A stretch of 20,247 nt of DNA from Allopontixanthobacter sp041741895. Lineage in GTDB: Bacteria; Pseudomonadota; Alphaproteobacteria; Sphingomonadales; Sphingomonadaceae. The DNA lies in NCBI GenBank assembly GCA_041741895.1, contig JBGSJO010000002.1, positions 1 to 20,247 of the forward strand. Reading direction: 5' to 3'. The translations under genes were made by a program, and so were the position numbers. Shown here piece after piece: positions 1-6,328 of the stretch. The notes beneath the pieces were generated by a model, which was given only the letters and a program-made list of their open reading frames with translations, was not told the DNA's origin and did no database searches. The stretch's first letter is position 1; every line of letters starts with the position of its first letter.

Positions 1-109
1 ACAGCAGGATTTCCTCTTCGGCATACGCGAGCGCCGGGGCGAGGCCGGCGGCGGCTGACGCGCTCGCCAGACCGGCGGTGCCGCGCAGGATCGTACGCCT
101 GGAAATCAT
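1..109 (-). CDS. Partial Tat-exported protein, N-terminus only
   Basis: Only the first 36 residues are inside the window; the gene runs off the left edge. The N-terminus reads MISRRTILRGTAGLASASAA and continues through an Ala/Gly-rich hydrophobic stretch to ALAYAEEE. This is a twin-arginine signal: RR followed by a hydrophobic core, with a plausible cleavage site after A-Y-A at about residue 30. The mature protein should therefore be exported folded to the periplasm, often a sign of a cofactor-containing enzyme. Its ATG overlaps the dctA stop codon as ATGA (106-109), so the two genes are probably co-transcribed and translationally coupled. That makes a role linked to dicarboxylate or organic-acid metabolism likely, but the family cannot be told from 36 residues. 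Confidence 0.7.
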   Translation of the reverse strand, partial: MISRRTILRGTAGLASASAAAGLAPALAYAEEEILL

Positions 110-1506
110 GGAGCCACTCCTGCCGCTTCCGCCAATGCCTCGCTGTGGGGGCCAGTGCGTTCGTGCCGTTCGATATCCTCTTCCGGCAGCGGCATCGGCA
201 TTCCAGCCAAGGCTGCCTGCAGGCGGTCCCGATCAAGCGCATTTTCCCATTTGGCCACCACGATCGTAGCGACCGCATTGCCGATGAAGTTGGTCAGTGC
301 GCGGCATTCGCTCATGAACCGGTCGATCCCCAAGATCAGCGCCATCCCCGCGACAGGGACCGAAGGAACCACTGAAAGCGTCGCTGCCAGGATAACGAAC
401 CCCGCACCCGTAACCCCGGCCGCCCCCTTGGAACTGATCATCGCTACCAGGACCAGGGCAATCTGCTCGCCCATGGTCAGGTCGATTCCGACTGCCTGCG
501 CAATGAACAGGGCCGCCAGTGTCATGTAGATATTGGTCCCGTCCAGATTGAAGGAATAGCCCGTTGGAACCACCAGCCCGACCACCGTCTTGCGGCAGCC
601 GGCAATTTCCAGCTTTTCCATCAGGCTGGGCAGTGCTGCTTCGGATGATGAGGTGCCGAGAACCAGCAGCAATTCCTCGCGCAGATATTTCATCAGGGCG
701 AAGATGGAAAAACCAGTGAACCAGGCGACCGTGCCCAGAACCACGATCACGAACAGCAGCGAAGTGACGTAAAACGTCCCGATCAGCGCCGCGAGGTTGG
801 CCAGTGATCCGATGCCGAATTCGCCGATGGTGAAGGCGATCGCGCCGAATGCCCCGATAGGCGCAAATTTCATCAGCATGTGAACCAGTTTGAAGATCGC
901 CTGGCTAAGCGAAGTGAGCACATCCAGCACCAGGTCGCTATGGGGCCGCGTGGCGGAAAGCGCGACGCCGGCGAGGATGGAAACGAGCAAGACCTGCAGG
1001 ATCTTGCCGTCGGTCATGGAACTGAACAGGGTCGTCGGGATGATGTCGAGCAAGAAGCCGGACATGGTCTGGTCCTCCGCGGTCTTGGCGTATGTTTCCA
1101 CTGCGCCCGCATCCAGCGATGCTGGGTCGATGTTGAGCCCGGCACCCGGCTGGAACACATTCCCGATCACCAAGCCGATGACCAATGCGAGGGTTGAAAA
1201 GAACATGAAATAGGCCAGCGCCTTGCCCGCGACGCTGCCGACGGATGCCATGTCCTTCATGCCCGCGATGCCGGTGGCCACGGTCAGGAAAATGACCGGG
1301 GCGATGATCATCTTGACCAGTTTGATGAAGCCGTCACCCAGCGGCTTCAGCGACACCCCGAACTCCGGGTAGAAATGACCGAGCATGGCGCCCAGCACAA
1401 TGGCGGTGAGTACCTGAACATATAACATGCGGTAAAGCGGCAGTTTAGCATCTGCTTCGGTTGCCTGTCCGACAGATAAACTGGCTGCCATATCTTCCAC
1501 CCCCAT
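106..1506 (-). CDS. dctA: C4-dicarboxylate/proton symporter DctA
   Basis: This inner-membrane secondary transporter (DAACS/SLC1 family) imports succinate, fumarate and malate with protons. The 466-residue protein has the family hallmarks: an N-terminal block LYRMLYVQVLTAIVLGAMLG followed by HFYPEFG and PLGDGFIKLVKMIIAPVIF; the serine-rich re-entrant loop LGTSSSEAALPSLM; the transport-site helix VPTGYSFNLDGTNIYM; and SSKGAAGVTGAGFVILAATL. Length is slightly above the usual 420-450 residues. Two starts are possible. The ATG at 1506 follows a hairpin. An in-frame ATG at 1491 is preceded by GGTGGAAG, a better ribosome binding site, and would shorten the protein by five residues. It is divergent from dctB-dctD, which should sense dicarboxylates and activate it. 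The 3' end overlaps the next gene by four bases. Confidence 0.96.
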   Translation of the reverse strand: MGVEDMAASLSVGQATEADAKLPLYRMLYVQVLTAIVLGAMLGHFYPEFGVSLKPLGDGFIKLVKMIIAPVIFLTVATGIAGMKDMASVGSVAGKALAYFMFFSTLALVIGLVIGNVFQPGAGLNIDPASLDAGAVETYAKTAEDQTMSGFLLDIIPTTLFSSMTDGKILQVLLVSILAGVALSATRPHSDLVLDVLTSLSQAIFKLVHMLMKFAPIGAFGAIAFTIGEFGIGSLANLAALIGTFYVTSLLFVIVVLGTVAWFTGFSIFALMKYLREELLLVLGTSSSEAALPSLMEKLEIAGCRKTVVGLVVPTGYSFNLDGTNIYMTLAALFIAQAVGIDLTMGEQIALVLVAMISSKGAAGVTGAGFVILAATLSVVPSVPVAGMALILGIDRFMSECRALTNFIGNAVATIVVAKWENALDRDRLQAALAGMPMPLPEEDIERHERTGPHSEALAEAAGVAP

Positions 1507-1510
1507 GGTC

Positions 1511-1527
1511 CCGCACCTTTTGTGCGG
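1511..1527 (-). promoter_or_regulatory. Inverted repeat in the dctA leader
   Basis: CCGCAC-N5-GTGCGG is a perfect 6-bp inverted repeat four bases upstream of the first possible dctA start. In the dctA mRNA it would form a GC-rich hairpin next to the start region. It shares the GTGCGG core with the two larger repeats at 1631 and 1663 but in the opposite arm order. It may be an RNA hairpin affecting translation or a further protein site; the sequence alone does not decide. Confidence 0.4.
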
Positions 1528-1630
1528 TTATTTAAGGTGTTTAGGCGTCGGCTAATGCCACCACAACCTATCGCGTTGATTGGATAAAAAGGCTGTATTT
1601 CAACAATTTGATTTTTATCGCCAGAATTTT

Positions 1631-1648
1631 TGTGCGGAAAAGCATACA
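1631..1648. promoter_or_regulatory. Putative DctD binding site A
   Basis: TGTGCGGAAAAGCATACA is an imperfect dyad (TGTGCG-N6-CATACA). It is a near copy of the perfect dyad at 1663-1680, and the two centres are 32 bp apart, about three helical turns. Paired dyads between dctA and dctB are expected for a DctD-type activator that binds as cooperating dimers. Assignment to DctD rests on position and symmetry, not on a proven match. Confidence 0.5.
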
Positions 1649-1662
1649 GTTTCTTTGACTGT

Positions 1663-1680
1663 TGTGCGATTTTCCGCACA
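1663..1680. promoter_or_regulatory. Putative DctD binding site B
   Basis: TGTGCGATTTTCCGCACA has perfect 6-bp arms (TGTGCG/CGCACA) around a 6-bp spacer. It lies just before the preferred GTG start of dctB, so binding here could also repress or autoregulate dctBD. It covers the region that would be coding if the upstream TTG at 1662 were used, which argues for the later start. Confidence 0.55.
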
Positions 1681-1688
1681 GTAGGGCT

Positions 1689-3374
1689 GTGACCCGTCTG
1701 AAAAATCTGTTCGAAACCAGATATCGCGCGATTCTCGCCCTGTTGGCTGCTGTGGTGATCGCTTCACTCTCGCTTTCGGCTATCGACCGGATCATGCAAA
1801 AGCGGGCGATCGAGGAAACCGGATCGCTTGCCCGGAACGATGCGGCCATTCTTGCTGCCGGATTGCAAAGCGAGCTCGACAAATTCAATCTCGTGCCGCT
1901 TGTCCTGGCGGAGGATCCGCAGGTGCAGCAACTTCTTGCCGGGGATTCCAGCGGGCGCGGCGTCATGAATCGCAGGCTCGAAACGCTCGCTAGGCAAAGC
2001 AGCGCTGCCGCGATTTACGTGATGGACAGCCGGGGGGATACCTTGGCGGCAAGCAATTGGCGGCTGCCGACCAGTTTCGTTGGTTCGAATTACAGGTTTC
2101 GCAAATATTTCCAGACAGCAATGGGGGAAGGCTCCGCCACGCAGTTCGCCTTAGGCACGGTCAGCCGCAGGCCGGGACTATATGTCGCACGGCGGGTCGG
2201 GCCTGAGAGCGATCCCATCGGCATCGTGGCGGTCAAGGTTGAATTCGATGCACTGGAAGCAAGCTGGCGCGATGTGACCGACGGTGTCTACGTAACGGAC
2301 CGAGACGGCGTGGTCCTGATCGCAAGCAAGGATGAATGGCGCTTCCGGGCTGCAGCCCCCTCTGCGATGGATGGTCGGGATCCGGAAGCGGACAGGCAGC
2401 AATTCGGCATATCCTCCCTCAAACCGCTTTCGATCCGCCCTGCCGCCCGTCTGGGCAATGTGGTGGCAGTCCCCTTGCTCGATACTCTGCAACCCATCGC
2501 GCTCGATGGCTGGGTGCTGCATTTGCTTATCGATCCCTCACCTCGGGTGGAGGCGGCAATTGCCAACGGCCGGTTGTTCCTTTTCACGGTCATGGCCCTG
2601 ATCGTGGGCTTGTTTGCCGGATGGTTTTATCTTCGCCGCCAGCGCAAGGTTGCAGAAAGCGCTGTCTTGGCCGAGCGTACCCGGACCCTGCGTGATCAAT
2701 TGACTCAGGCCAACCGGCTGGCAACATTGGGCCAGGTGTCTGCCGGGGTTGCCCATGAAATCAGCCAGCCCGTAGCCGCCGCCCGCATGTTTGCAGAAAA
2801 CGGAACCAAGCTGATAGAGGCTGGCAAAACTGATTCTGCCCGGCAGAATTTCTCGAAAATAATCGAGCTTACCGAACGGATCGGCAGGATTACCGGTGAA
2901 CTGCGACGGTTCAGTCGGCGGCAAGTGTCGGAACCCAAAGCCATGCAGGTCGATCAGGCAATCGACGGGGCCCTGTTATTGCTGCGCGACCGGATCGACA
3001 GTCTTGGCGTGACAGTCATAATGCCTGAGTTCAGCGAAACCGCAGTCACCGTCCAGGCCGAACATGTCAGGCTCGAACAGGTTTTGGTGAACCTGCTTCA
3101 GAATGCGATTGATGCAACCGGACGTGGTGGCCGGATCATTATCGGCATCATGACTGATGAAACCTCCTGTTCAATCACCGTCAGCGATGACGGACCAGGG
3201 ATCGACCAGGCAGTGATCGGGCAATTGTTTCAGCCATTCGCCACGACCAAGCCGAACGGGTTGGGGCTGGGGCTGGTCATTTCACGCGACATCATGCGTG
3301 ATCTGGGCGGCGATCTGACCGCAACCAGCGGACCCGGCGGCGCGCATTTCACCATGCGGATAGCGCGGGCATGA
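1689..3374 (+). CDS. dctB: Dicarboxylate sensor histidine kinase DctB
   Basis: This inner-membrane sensor kinase is the partner of the response regulator encoded next. From the GTG at 1689 it is 561 residues. It has a first membrane helix (about 14-32), a large periplasmic region (about 33-294) that fits the double PAS-like sensor fold of DctB, and a second helix (about 295-315). A coiled linker leads to the phosphoacceptor H356 in GVAHEISQP, then the HATPase domain with N472 in NLLQNAID, DDGPGID and the glycine lid NGLGLGLVIS. The reading frame is open back to a TTG at 1662, but that part is a palindromic regulatory site, so GTG 1689 with AGTAGGG upstream is preferred. Its stop overlaps the dctD start (ATGA, 3371-3374). 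The ligand is inferred from the divergent dctA. Confidence 0.88.
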   Translation: MTRLKNLFETRYRAILALLAAVVIASLSLSAIDRIMQKRAIEETGSLARNDAAILAAGLQSELDKFNLVPLVLAEDPQVQQLLAGDSSGRGVMNRRLETLARQSSAAAIYVMDSRGDTLAASNWRLPTSFVGSNYRFRKYFQTAMGEGSATQFALGTVSRRPGLYVARRVGPESDPIGIVAVKVEFDALEASWRDVTDGVYVTDRDGVVLIASKDEWRFRAAAPSAMDGRDPEADRQQFGISSLKPLSIRPAARLGNVVAVPLLDTLQPIALDGWVLHLLIDPSPRVEAAIANGRLFLFTVMALIVGLFAGWFYLRRQRKVAESAVLAERTRTLRDQLTQANRLATLGQVSAGVAHEISQPVAAARMFAENGTKLIEAGKTDSARQNFSKIIELTERIGRITGELRRFSRRQVSEPKAMQVDQAIDGALLLLRDRIDSLGVTVIMPEFSETAVTVQAEHVRLEQVLVNLLQNAIDATGRGGRIIIGIMTDETSCSITVSDDGPGIDQAVIGQLFQPFATTKPNGLGLGLVISRDIMRDLGGDLTATSGPGGAHFTMRIARA

Positions 3375-4708
3375 CCGCCGCTGCCGAAATCCGCGTGGTG
3401 TTTGTCGAAGATGACACCACCCTGCGCGAAGCAACCGTACAGGGCCTGGAGCTGGAGGGCTACCACGTGGACGCCTTCGATAATGCGGCATCCGCCTTGC
3501 GAACACTGGCGGTGGATTTTCCAGGGGTGATCGTCAGCGATATCCGCTTGCCCGGAATGGACGGGCTTGAATTCTTCGAGGCTGTAAAGAAGCTCGATAC
3601 CGAATTGCCGGTTATTTTCACCACCGGCCACGGCGATGTTGCCATGGCAGTGGAAGCCATGAAGGGCGGGGCGGCAGATTACCTGACCAAGCCATATTCC
3701 AGTGCCGAACTGTTCGCGGCCGTAAGCAGGGCAGCGGAAACGCGCCTGCTGGTGATCGAAAACCGTAAATTGCGGAGCGAGCTGAGCAACCGCGAAATCC
3801 CCCGGGTACTCGGCTCGTCCGAACAGGCCGAGCGGCTGAGCCGGATGATTGCAGAAGTCGCCGGCACCGATATCGACCTGATGATCGCCGGCGAAAGCGG
3901 GACCGGAAAGAACTTCGTCGCGCAGCAAATCCACGATCTTGGGCCGCGCCAGGCGCGGCCTTTTGTTACGGTCGATGCAGGCATTGTCGCACATGAGGAT
4001 GCGGAACTTCTCCTGTTCGGCAGGGCGCCGGGATCCGGCCTGTCACGGTCCGGTATTTTCGAACGGGCAAATGGCGGCACCGTATTCCTGGATGAAATCG
4101 AAAGCCTTTCCGAGGCCATCCAGGCGCGTCTTCTGAGTGTGGTCGAAAACCGGACAATCCTGCCTATCGGTGCGGACCGTCCGCAGCCCGTCAACATCAG
4201 GATCATCTCGGCCACCCGGCACCCTGGCGGATCGCCGCCGCAAAATTCATCGGCCCTCGCCACGCGTCTTTTCTACCGGCTTGGCGGCTTGTCGATCACA
4301 CTTCCCAGCCTTAGCGCGCGGCGCGAGGATATACCGGAGATTTTCCGGCATTTCGTTGCCGGATACGAACGGGAACTCGGCCTGCAGGCGAAGCGGATCA
4401 GCGAGGTTGAATGGCATCATTTGACCAGCCATGACTGGCACGGAAATCTGCGGGAATTGCGCGCCTTCGCCTGTAATTTCGTGCTCGGCCTGTCGCAGAT
4501 TACTCCGGTTTCTGCCGATAGTGCGCGTGAATCATCGCTTCGTGAAATGATGGAGCGTTTCGAGCGCGCCGTGCTTGAAGATGCGCTGAGGCAGGCGGGC
4601 GGGCGCGTTGTCGATGTCGCCCGCGTTCTCGGGCTACGGCGCAAGACCCTGTATGATAAGCTGACAAAATATGATCTCACTCCAGCCGATTTTCGTCTGC
4701 CGCGCTGA
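3371..4708 (+). CDS. dctD: NtrC-family response regulator DctD lacking GAFTGA
   Basis: This cytoplasmic activator of 445 residues probably controls dctA. Residues 1-120 are a receiver domain with acidic pocket E13-D14-D15, phosphoacceptor D57 (VSDIRLPGMDG), T84-T85 and K107-P108. Residues about 145-380 are an AAA+ domain with Walker A GESGTGKN (174-181) and Walker B GGTVFLDEI (235-243). The C-terminus (about 400-435) is a Fis-type HTH, DVARVLGLRRKTLYDKL. Where NtrC-type activators have the L1 loop ELFGHxxGAFTGA, this protein reads LLFGRAPGSGLSRSG, so the motif that contacts sigma-54 is lost. Known NtrC relatives without GAFTGA (HupR, TyrR, Rhodobacter NtrC) work with sigma-70 or by other means. 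Translation is coupled to dctB. The name follows from the dctB and dctA context. Confidence 0.86.
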   Translation: MTAAAEIRVVFVEDDTTLREATVQGLELEGYHVDAFDNAASALRTLAVDFPGVIVSDIRLPGMDGLEFFEAVKKLDTELPVIFTTGHGDVAMAVEAMKGGAADYLTKPYSSAELFAAVSRAAETRLLVIENRKLRSELSNREIPRVLGSSEQAERLSRMIAEVAGTDIDLMIAGESGTGKNFVAQQIHDLGPRQARPFVTVDAGIVAHEDAELLLFGRAPGSGLSRSGIFERANGGTVFLDEIESLSEAIQARLLSVVENRTILPIGADRPQPVNIRIISATRHPGGSPPQNSSALATRLFYRLGGLSITLPSLSARREDIPEIFRHFVAGYERELGLQAKRISEVEWHHLTSHDWHGNLRELRAFACNFVLGLSQITPVSADSARESSLREMMERFERAVLEDALRQAGGRVVDVARVLGLRRKTLYDKLTKYDLTPADFRLPR

Positions 4709-4800
4709 ATCGCCTGCTTGCACCGCGGACCGCTATCTTTTTCGAAACCCTGCCCGGCGGCCAACCCTGTGCGGGGCACCGGGAACCCTAACAGATACGG

Positions 4801-5457
4801 ATGTTGACAAAAGCTGTGGTACAATCAGTTATGGCACGCCCATTCACCAGTGATGATTTGCAGGAACTCGTAATCCACACCCAGCTGGAGAATGATGCAA
4901 ATATCTGCATTCGTTCGATCCGTCCATCGGACGAAGAGCAGATGAGGCAAGGCATTGCGCAGCTTTCGCTCGAATCCCGATATTTGCGCTTCTTCTCTGC
5001 CCAGCCGATGCCGCCCGACCGCGTGATCGAGAAGCTGGTGGACGTTGACGGGCACCGCCACATCGCGTGGGGCGCGATCCTGTCTGATGATTCTGACTAT
5101 CCGCCCATTGGCGCCGTTCACGTCGTCAGGGACGACGAATTCACCCAGACCGGCGAGTTTTCAGTTGCCATCGTCGATGCTTTTCACGGTTTGGGACTGG
5201 CACGCATGTTAACTGCGGTCCTGCTCGTCAATTGCCGGATCGAAGGAATTACCTCACTTGAAGTGCAAATCCTGTCGCAAAACCGGGCGGCGATCAATCT
5301 GGTGAATTCGCTTGGCGGGAAGAAGTGCGGGTCTGAATCCAGCATCAGCGATTATACTCTGGACACCGATGTGGCCCTTGGCAATTTGCGTAACCTGCCA
5401 GCCACAACCGGTTTGCAGGAGGTGTTTTCGGCATTGCGGATATTCCGGTCCGATTGA
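4801..5457 (+). CDS. GNAT-family N-acetyltransferase, Pat-like
   Basis: The 218-residue protein is a GNAT acetyltransferase, expected to move an acetyl group from acetyl-CoA to an amine. The block IRSIRPSDEEQMRQGIAQLS followed by LESRYLRFFS closely resembles the acetyltransferase part of Pat/PatZ-type protein lysine acetyltransferases, here without the ADP-forming acyl-CoA synthetase portion. The acetyl-CoA loop is HGLGLARML, a slightly altered Q/RxxGxG/A, followed by an EVQILSQNRAAINLVNSLGG helix typical of the fold. A second ATG at 4831 is an equally possible start; neither has a clear ribosome binding site. The 92-bp gap after dctD shows no strong terminator. Its stop overlaps the FNR box of the next gene. 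A protein substrate is a guess from similarity alone. Confidence 0.75.
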   Translation: MLTKAVVQSVMARPFTSDDLQELVIHTQLENDANICIRSIRPSDEEQMRQGIAQLSLESRYLRFFSAQPMPPDRVIEKLVDVDGHRHIAWGAILSDDSDYPPIGAVHVVRDDEFTQTGEFSVAIVDAFHGLGLARMLTAVLLVNCRIEGITSLEVQILSQNRAAINLVNSLGGKKCGSESSISDYTLDTDVALGNLRNLPATTGLQEVFSALRIFRSD

Positions 5458-5467
5458 TCCATATCAA
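5454..5467. promoter_or_regulatory. FNR/FixK box upstream of the Crp/Fnr gene
   Basis: TTGAT-CCAT-ATCAA is a perfect match to the FNR/FixK consensus TTGAT-N4-ATCAA. It overlaps the stop codon of the preceding acetyltransferase gene and lies just before the Crp/Fnr regulator gene, so it points to autoregulation. The dyad centre is exactly 41.5 bases before the GTG at 5502. Confidence 0.8.
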
Positions 5468-5501
5468 AGACTGTGGCGGGATTTGTTGGCAATTGTTGCC
5501 C

Positions 5502-6218
5502 GTGTCCAATCTCCAGCTTTGCGCGCCATTCGAATCCCGCGACCGTCTCTTCGAGGCGTTTTTGTGCTGTTTCGAACCGAGCGTATCGACGGGCAGCGGT
5601 GCGAACAGGCTGCGCGGGCTGGCCCAGCCAATGGATATCGGGCGAGGGCGCACGGTGCCTATCGATCCAGCCAAGGACTTCCTTGTCTTTGTCGGCAGCG
5701 GCACGACAAAGCTGATTGCCAGCGCATCAGGCGGACGCGAACAGATCGTTGCCTTCCATTTTTCGGGTGACCTAGTGTCAGTTCCGGTGAATGCTTGGCA
5801 TTCCTATCGGTTGTCGGCATTGGTCCAGACCGAAGTACTGGCCTTTCCTGCCGAGGATTTTCTTGGAATTGCCGTATCGGAGCCAGTTCTTCAGGCCGAA
5901 TTGCTGCGCCGTACGATGACCGCATTGCATCGCTGCCGCGACAAGGCCGTTGGCCTTGGCCGGAAGAATGCGCAGGAACGCCTGGCGAGCTTCCTGATCG
6001 GTATGGCTGACCGGATTGGCATCGCTGAAGAAGGAAGCTGCAGGCTGGAATTGCCCATGTCCCGCCGCGATATCGGGGATAGCCTGGGTCTAACGATCGA
6101 GACAGTAAGCCGCCAGTTCAGCGAATTGCGGATGACCGGCCTGATCGAAACCAGCGGACGTTCGCGAGTCCTGCTGCGCGATCTTTCAGCTTTGGCAGAG
6201 CGCGCCGGCCATGTATGA
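5502..6218 (+). CDS. Crp/Fnr-family regulator, FixK-like
   Basis: From the GTG at 5502 this is a 238-residue transcription factor with an N-terminal cyclic-nucleotide-binding-type sensor fold (about residues 10-120), a long dimer helix containing LGRKNAQERLASFLIGMADR, and a C-terminal winged HTH. The recognition helix LTIETVSRQFSELR carries the E-xx-S-R signature that reads TTGAT half-sites. The [4Fe-4S] cysteines of FNR are not conserved: the remnant LQLCAPF aligns with the last N-terminal cysteine, but no CxxC precedes it at the right spacing, and the central cysteine position (VCEIPF in E. coli) is VLAFP. It therefore resembles FixK more than an oxygen-sensing FNR. The frame is open back to TTG 5454, which lies within an FNR box and is unlikely as a start. 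It very likely activates the cco operon downstream. Confidence 0.86.
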   Translation: MSNLQLCAPFESRDRLFEAFLCCFEPSVSTGSGANRLRGLAQPMDIGRGRTVPIDPAKDFLVFVGSGTTKLIASASGGREQIVAFHFSGDLVSVPVNAWHSYRLSALVQTEVLAFPAEDFLGIAVSEPVLQAELLRRTMTALHRCRDKAVGLGRKNAQERLASFLIGMADRIGIAEEGSCRLELPMSRRDIGDSLGLTIETVSRQFSELRMTGLIETSGRSRVLLRDLSALAERAGHV

Positions 6219-6257
6219 AAGCGCCAATTCGGCACCTGCGATGCTTATTTCCCAAAA

Positions 6258-6271
6258 TTGATCTGAATCAA
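6258..6271. promoter_or_regulatory. FNR/FixK box of the cco operon
   Basis: TTGAT-CTGA-ATCAA is a perfect consensus site 57 bases before the ccoN start. With the centre at -41.5, as in class II FNR-dependent promoters, transcription would start near 6306. This is the standard architecture for cbb3 oxidase genes. Confidence 0.88.
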
Positions 6272-6293
6272 TGTCGGGGCAGAGCGAGCGCCC

Positions 6294-6299
6294 TAATGC
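6294..6299 (+). promoter_or_regulatory. Possible -10 element of the ccoN promoter
   Basis: TAATGC lies exactly where the -10 hexamer should be if the FNR box is centred at -41.5. The match to TATAAT is weak, as is common at activator-dependent promoters, and no -35 element is needed. Support is positional only. Confidence 0.35.
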
Positions 6300-6328
6300 G
6301 AGATCGATTCAAGAAGGAAGACTAATTC

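Noticed and set aside
1608..1621. FNR-like site TTGAT-TTTT-ATCGC upstream of dctB
   Set aside because: It matches eight of ten consensus bases, but the second half-site is broken and the dct genes have an adequate regulator of their own. It is probably chance in an AT-rich gap.
3230..3994. Long minus-strand open frame of 254 codons opposite dctB/dctD
   Set aside because: The plus strand carries continuous kinase and receiver motifs here; the opposite frame has no domain and is the usual antisense frame of GC-rich coding DNA.
4804..4825. TTGACA...TACAAT as a sigma-70 promoter in front of the acetyltransferase
   Set aside because: The spacer is only 10 bases instead of about 17, so the two hexamers cannot work together.
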